This document shows positions 58,507-64,000 of a stretch of DNA of 64,000 nucleotides, one piece after another. A model generated the notes under the pieces. It was not told the origin of the DNA, did not search any database, and saw nothing but the letters and a program-made list of their open reading frames with translations. Each line of letters begins with the position of its first letter. Positions within the stretch are counted from its first letter, which is position 1. The stretch is from Schistosoma mansoni. Taxonomy: Eukaryota > Platyhelminthes > Trematoda > Strigeidida > Schistosomatidae. The DNA is taken from the NCBI RefSeq assembly GCF_000237925.1, contig NC_031495.1, positions 64,152,939-64,216,938 on the forward strand, written 5' to 3'. Made by a program: the position numbers and the translations under genes.

Positions 58507-59015
58507 ATATTAAATAACATAAATATTGGTACAAAGTAGCACCGAATACATATGTGCCATACAAGTCACTTGATTTGTATGTTGGCTATGATACTGTTCA
58601 GGTGCCCAAACCGAAGCAAGTGGTTTTCTTAGCGGGTTACACTCAGAGACTTTGACCTAAAAGTCTAATCCACAAGGCAGTGGTGCAACGTAAGGAGATC
58701 TAGTACCATCGTAGACGGTGACCAACAATTGGTTCATTCACCATTTGTTCCTTCAGAATCTTGGGGTCCATGTACACTATTGGTTTGGAATCAGGGTTTT
58801 CCAACTCCCCTAGATGAATCCTCTATATCCATCGACCTAATTAAAACACCGGACATTTTCTCCTCTCGATTTTGTAAACAACACCCCCCACTACGAGAAT
58901 GTAGTGAGTAGGACATCTATGATAGGAGCTGTATACGCCTGGTCATGTGAGAGCATATGGAGAGGGAGAGCAAACTTTCCCCACCCTCGGTCGTACCAGG
59001 GCATTTGGGGGGCAA
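58507..59015 (-). repeat. Family C, near full-length copy
   Basis: Reverse of the C consensus from ATAAATATTGGTACAAAG to TACCAGGGCATTTGGGGGGC; tail short. Confidence 0.85.
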
Positions 59016-59662
59016 ATGAAGATTATTGAAGAAATCATGATTGATATACGTATAGTAAACAAAAAAAATTATCAGTTAAACAATAACATCAAAGTTCACC
59101 TTCCTTTTGACGACTTATGCTGTCAAATAATTCAAAACAAATTCTTTATACTACTGAATAATTCAAAAATCAATAACTTGATTGACCATCCTAAACCCTT
59201 AGGGAACATTCATTTGATATGACACCAAAATGATTGTCTCAAAATTGGGATTTATTACATTTAAATGTAATGAGTAGAGTGATTACATTTGTTGATAGAT
59301 GATTAAACTGGTCACATAGAGTAAACAGTTTAAATCTCAGTTGGAGTATATTTACTTCATTTCTAGTTACCACGTATCCGGACGCTCGATGCCAACCTTT
59401 ATAATGATTTGTTAGAAGAAAGTTGAGTGATAACTAATAGAAATACATAGCACCAGCTATTGTAGATAGTGGGCTTTTAACTTGTAGCTTGGTAGAGTTG
59501 TAAACATTATAGCTGAGGACTTTATGATAATCTTGTTATTTGATCGAACATGGTGAGTGACATGTATAATTAGTTCCTTCGTAGTGATGTATCTATATTT
59601 CTTGCTTATCTTCCATAAAATTCTTGAGTCTAATGCATACTGATTTATTTCGTATAAACTAT
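59016..59662. other. Unassigned
   Basis: A 66-codon plus stretch (LPFDDLCCQIIQNKFFILL, to 59222) has no recognised family. Confidence 0.25.
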
Positions 59663-59943
59663 ATTCATTAGCTAAGTCGATAACTCGATGGGATTTAAAG
59701 CGGGCGGCACTGAGTTTGAGTCGCGGAGTGAACATCAATTCTGAGATGCAGGTACACCCAGCTGACGAAACGCGCGTCTTGCATTCCACCGCTAGCCATT
59801 ATCCATCTTCGCTTAGAATGTTTGTGAACTAAGGCAATATTAAGGCAGTCCGAAAAGGATGCACATATGCCAATAAGAGACTGATCAATTGTATTCCTAA
59901 ACAACAATGGGAAGATATAAGCAAACAACACCAAGTGAATCTA
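59663..59943 (+). repeat. Family A SINE with helix II deleted
   Basis: tRNA-like part, then CAGCTGAC joined straight to GAAACGCGCGTC, tail to AACACCAAGTGAATC. Confidence 0.85.
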
Positions 59944-59984
59944 TATTCACTAAGTTTAGTTTATCACATTGTTGTGATGAGAGA

Positions 59985-61050
59985 ATGGTCAGTCAGCCAT
60001 TCAGCTACAACGTAGGACCAGGCACATATATGCATCGATCCAAGTGGCCATACCTCGTCAGCACAACAATATGAATACCAAATTCATAGAATTAGTTAAT
60101 TTAGTGGTGGTAATATATAGAAAATAGGTTGTATATAAGGATATAGTACAGGAAGAATAACAGATATGAAGCCATTTTAATCTCAAGGTTTAAGGGAAGA
60201 TAAAGAGTGTATACACCTATGCCATTGTGATCGATTCTGAGCCATGTCAAACATTGGTTACGATAGTCGAGTGGACCTCAATCAAGTAGTGTGAATCTAC
60301 CAACATGGCTCAGACTAGAAGTTAGTGACTTCAAGTACTAATGCCACGTTTTGGTTTGACCGCCCCTAACTCTCTTCCAACCATCCCCAATACTAGTCAG
60401 CATAGCACGTCGTGGCAATCGGAGTTCAGATATACGTAACACGTGGCCCAACCATCTCAGTTTATGAAGATTTACAAACTCATCAACTGATTTACCATCA
60501 TTCCCTAATACCCTGTGTCTAACTTCACTTTTACTTTCCCGGTGATCCCAGTAGATGCGAGCAATATTTCTAAGGCATCTGTGGTCAAATACTAGTAACT
60601 TGCGAGTATCTTCTACTCTTGATAGTCACGTTTCGCATTCGTAAAGTAGAACATAACGAACCGCTGAGCAGTATACTCATCCCTTAATTGATAGACGGAT
60701 ATCTCGCCTTCGTCATAGGTGACGTAAGTTAGCAAAAGCCAAACAGGCTTTTTGTATCCGTGCTGAGATTTCGTCAGACACCAACCCATTCAAGCTGATC
60801 AGACTTCCAAGATAAGTGAAGTTGTCGACACGTTGGACTACTTCACTCCCAATCGTATGTTCAAGTGTTGACGCAGACTAATCCTGAAGTAACAACTTGC
60901 ATTTAGAGGGGGAGAAACACATCTCAAATATCCTTGTATTGTTACTCAGTTCTAACAGAAGATTCTGCATTTTATCATCGTCTTCACTAAATAGGACTAT
61001 GTCATCTGCATATTCTAAGTCGTTAAGTGAAAGATTATGAACATGAATAA
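59985..61050 (-). mobile_element. RTE-like LINE, second kind, RT core to 3' end
   Basis: Minus reading: LEYADDIVLFSEDDDKMQNL (RT box C, near 61000), FTYLGSLISLNG, LLVFDHRCLRNIARI, VNLHKLRWLGHVLRI, GGQTKTWH. Several breaks. 3' end near 59985 with TGACTGACC. Confidence 0.85.
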
Positions 61051-61599
61051 CTTGCATTAATAAACATTGATGTCAAGTGTAACAATGAATCTCATAAACA
61101 AACTACTAAGATTTCTTAATAACTCAATAAGTAAGAAATTGAATTTGCTGATTGTTTATAATTTATAGTAAATAACTTCTTTATATAAATAAATAATACA
61201 ATTAACATAAATCAATTTGAACTAAAAGTAGAAGGGGTTAATTTTTGTGAAGATTTCAATATTTTCATAATTGAAATTATGAGTCAATTGAAGTTAGATT
61301 ATCAGGATTAATCTAGAAGAATTGAATGACCACCATTTTAGTAGTAAATTATCTCTAATTAATGAATATTATAAACTAACTATTTTGAAAATATAATTAT
61401 TGACATCAAATGATAAGGGCTTTCCTTTTAAGGAGGAACAAACTTAGATAATACTTAGAGTCAAATATTCACTCTTTAATCGAATGTATAACATATTTGC
61501 CGATTATATTGATAGTATAAAAAAAACAACTTTGCATTCCATTTCAGTATCTACTTAGTATTGTTCAATTACAATGCAAAAGGGGGTTTTGTGGAGATT
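61051..61599. other. Unassigned; small family B 3' fragment at 61262-61300
   Basis: ATTTTCATAATTGAAATTAT and GAGTCAATTGAAGTTAG match the B tail. Nothing else recognised. Confidence 0.4.
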
Positions 61600-61830
61600 T
61601 TAGTATTTTTTTTTTTTAGTTGAGATCATGAGTCAATTGAAGAAAGACTACCATGGAAAATCTGGAAGCATTGGACAACCGTTTCGTCCTATTGTTAGAC
61701 ATTAACACCGTTGGATTTCGGCTCAGTGGTCTATCGGTTAAGTGGTCGCGCACGAGACTGATATGTCCTGGGTTTGAATCTCACGAGCGGGATTCCACTG
61801 CTAGACACTATCTATCTTTGCTTATAAGAG
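61600..61830. repeat. Chimeric B-B-A SINE
   Basis: A minus B tail/HHR (61600-61692) meets a forward B tRNA-like part (61693-61792), which is joined at GAGCGGGATTCC to a family A tail (61793-61830, CACTGCTAGACACTATC). Confidence 0.8.
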
Positions 61831-62154
61831 AGACACAAAGTTTTTACAAGACTAAGAAGAAGGATACAGTTTTGTTGAACTATGGAGTTTAAATATGGTG
61901 AGAGGAAAGCAGTTAGAATTTTTTAATACTTGAACATCTAATCGACTATAATCATTCTGTTGATCCACAGTTTGATTTTAAGGTTCTATAAATGGTTCAT
62001 TCAAATCTATCTAAGATTTCTTCGTATCTGAATCCTAAAAATAGACGAAGCTCTCACCATCCATGAGCTCAAGTCAGAACTATGCGTACAAAAGAGGTAT
62101 GCTTCATCATTATCACTGCCTTGTCTTCTGTCTATTATTATTATTACTGTCTTC

Positions 62155-62420
62155 CTCCTTTTGTGGGAGACAAGAAACCATATTCCAGTGGAGGAAGAAA
62201 TCAGGAAGAAGCGCTGGAAGTCGATAGAACTTACACTCAGGAAATCACCTAACTGCGTCACAAGGCAGACCCTCACATGGAATCCTGAAGGCTAAAGGAG
62301 AACAGGAAGACCAACGAACACAATACGCCAAGAAATGGAGACAGACATGAGAAGAATGAAGAACTACTGGATAGAACTAGAAAGGAAGGCCCAGGACAGA
62401 TTGGGTTGGAGAAGTCTTTC
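62155..62420 (+). mobile_element. RTE-like LINE, C-terminal fragment
   Basis: GTGGAGGAAGAAATCAGGAA, AAGCGCTGGAAG, TAGAAAGGAAGGCCCAGGAC; cut before the tail. Confidence 0.8.
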
Positions 62421-62654
62421 TCCTTTTACTTATGCCTCATATTTTCATTATTTTATTTATAATTGTTCATGATACCACTTCGTTTATTTCGCATCGCTAT
62501 TACGTTTAATTACCTACAATTGTCATCATACTACATTCACTCCATGATTCGTTACTAACTGAATAAATCTTTTGTTATTATTCATATTACGTAATCTAAT
62601 ATTGTAATCTTTCTATTACATCATTATGATTATTCCTTATCCTTAGAAAAGGGG

Positions 62655-62895
62655 TTTTTGTGGATATTATAGTAATTTAATAGTTACGATCATGAGTCAA
62701 TTGAAGCTAGACCACCATGGAAAAACCTGGGAGCATTGGACGAACATTTCGTCCTAGTATAGGACTCCTCAGCGGTACGCATCCACGATCCATAACACGA
62801 GATTCCAATTCAAAACCTATCGGTCTCGCGAGCGAACGTTTAACCTGTAGACTGTTGAGCTGGTATTCAATGGTGTTAATGTCTAATTCATATGT
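62655..62895 (-). repeat. Family B SINE
   Basis: Minus copy, tail to ACATTAACACCATTG head region, HHR core CTGAGGA and GAAA present, helix I mismatched. Confidence 0.85.
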
Positions 62896-62947
62896 CCTCA
62901 CAGAATTTATCCTTTAACATAAAAGTTTTTTCGTATTTATATATATG

Positions 62948-62990
62948 TACCGTTACCCCTCGTGGAGGAGCATACGCCGCCCACCATCAT
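62948..62990 (-). mobile_element. RTE-like LINE tail fragment
   Basis: GTTACCCCTCGTGGAGGAGC is the reverse of the tail at 37020-37050. Confidence 0.6.
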
Positions 62991-63042
62991 ATAAATGATT
63001 GTATAGCTTGATAATAAATTCGTTGAACAAAAGATCTTTTTG

Positions 63043-63350
63043 AAGTGAACAAGAACACCGGTGGAGACAATCGAATGTATTCAAGCACAAATTACAGACT
63101 ATCTCACTAAAATCTGACATCCAGACAGTAAACAGTTAATTTGTAAAATAACCATCAATTGTCTCAATCTTCACTGTTCCTTCTGTAAATATCAGTCCGT
63201 CTTCTCTGATTTCATTGTTTATGCATTTTCCTGCCAATCGCGCTTCATTCCTATCCGTTCCTTATCGACCTTCTGCTAAAATACATTCTATGTGTGACCA
63301 TCACTAATATACTACTTATATGGATATAAGTAGATCACACTACACTTTCA
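63043..63350 (+). repeat. Family D repeat, full length
   Basis: GTGAACAAGAACACCGGTGG to TACTACTTATATGGATATAA and GTAGATCACAC. Confidence 0.8.
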
Positions 63351-63817
63351 CTGAACTTCATCAATTCAAAATAGATGCTTAGTAACTAGTAAACACCCTT
63401 TTAGTCTTCAATGAAAAAATTCTTTTGTACGTGTTTAAAATAAACAAAATAACAATTAAAAAATAATGCTTAAAGGCATTAAATGTGTTTATTGAAGTGT
63501 ATAATATTAGGGTAAGAGATAGAATGTTGTAATGCAGCAATTAGACATTGTTGACAAGAATGAATTTCAATAATCATAACAACAATAGAAGCATCTATGC
63601 CATAACAGATTTAAGGTCATTTTTGAAGATGATAAAATTCAACAAAAACAAACAAACAAACAAACATAAGGAGAATGTGAGACAGTAAATAAAAGAAGTC
63701 CGGAAACAGAATAAGATGAATCATGTGATGATATATGACAGTAGTTATGAAGAGTTTATATCAGTTTCAGATTGCTTGAAATTAGATATGAAAGATGTGA
63801 AGCATTGAAATGATTAT
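63351..63817. other. Unassigned; (CAAA)n at 63643-63666
   Basis: Nothing else recognised. Confidence 0.4.
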
Positions 63818-64000
63818 CAGAAGGGGGTTTCGTGGAGATTTCAGTATTTTCATAGTTGAAGTCATGAGTCAATTGAAGCTAGACCAACATGGAAAACCTG
63901 GAAGCACTGGACGTTCGTTTCTTCCTATTATGGGAGTCCTCAGCAGTGCGCATTCACGATCTCGCCTCACACTACTGAGGAGTCCTACAATAGGACGCAA
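63818..64000. repeat. Family B SINE, fold-back, cut by window edge
   Basis: A minus copy (63818-63971) is joined to a forward HHR start (63972-64000). Confidence 0.85.
63904..63949 (-). ncRNA. Hammerhead ribozyme motif (family B), near intact
   Basis: Helix I GCACTG/CAGTGC perfect, CTGAGGA and GAAA intact, AC-GAAC-GT helix III, GTC cleavage site. Helix II keeps three of four pairs. Confidence 0.65.

Overview
Organism and character. The window reads as a nuclear contig of a blood fluke (Schistosoma or a very close trematode). It is AT-rich and gene-poor, and most of it is short tRNA-like retroposons carrying hammerhead-ribozyme (HHR) motifs (one family is the schistosome Sm-alpha type), RTE- and CR1-like LINE pieces, a Penelope-like fragment, and Ty3/Gypsy LTR material with the trematode CsRn1-type Gag. 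The species is not determinable by eye. I had no search tools, so family names come from recognised motifs.

Host genes. I can support two. (1) At 6450-6924 (+) lies a small four-exon gene with 33, 35 and 29 nt introns. Its spliced product is about 125 aa and matches RIIAD1, the RIIa dimerisation/docking protein; no single open frame shows it. (2) At 12301-13118 (-) is the terminal exon of a class A GPCR (end of ECL2, TM5, a Pro/Thr-rich third loop, TM6, TM7, C tail) with a clear splice acceptor; its 5' exons were not found. A possible short acidic terminal exon at 56769-56857 (-) is weak.

Layout. 1-3470: CsRn1-like Gypsy element, minus strand, cut by the window edge. 3550-6335: two CR1-like LINE pieces. 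6450-6924: RIIAD1-like gene. 11.2-13.6 kb: GPCR exon between SINE copies. 13.6-64 kb: dense mosaic of repeats separated by short AT-rich islands with no gene I can recognise.

Repeat families (my labels). A: tRNA-like + HHR, Sm-alpha type, about 300-340 bp. B: tRNA-like + HHR, about 370-400 bp, the most abundant. F: a third tRNA-like + HHR family. C: about 540 bp, ending in (AAAT)n. D: about 270-300 bp, ending in a TACTACTTATAT hairpin. E: about 325 bp. H: a roughly 300 bp MITE-like element with 20 bp inverted ends. X: a module of about 90-190 bp. Also RTE-like LINEs of two kinds (tails TAAG-type and GACT-type), a Penelope-like element, and solo LTRs with 5 bp target duplications.

Main points of interest. 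Three different tRNA-headed families share the same compact HHR design (6 bp helix I, 4 bp helix II, 2 bp helix III with a tetraloop). Many copies of A and B, and one RTE tail, are fold-backs in which an inverted 3' piece precedes a forward copy; at least one such copy is flanked by a single 12 bp target duplication, so the fold-back was integrated in one event. Family B often occurs head-to-tail. These fit transcription, self-cleavage and LINE-driven reverse transcription with strand switching; that mechanism is inference.
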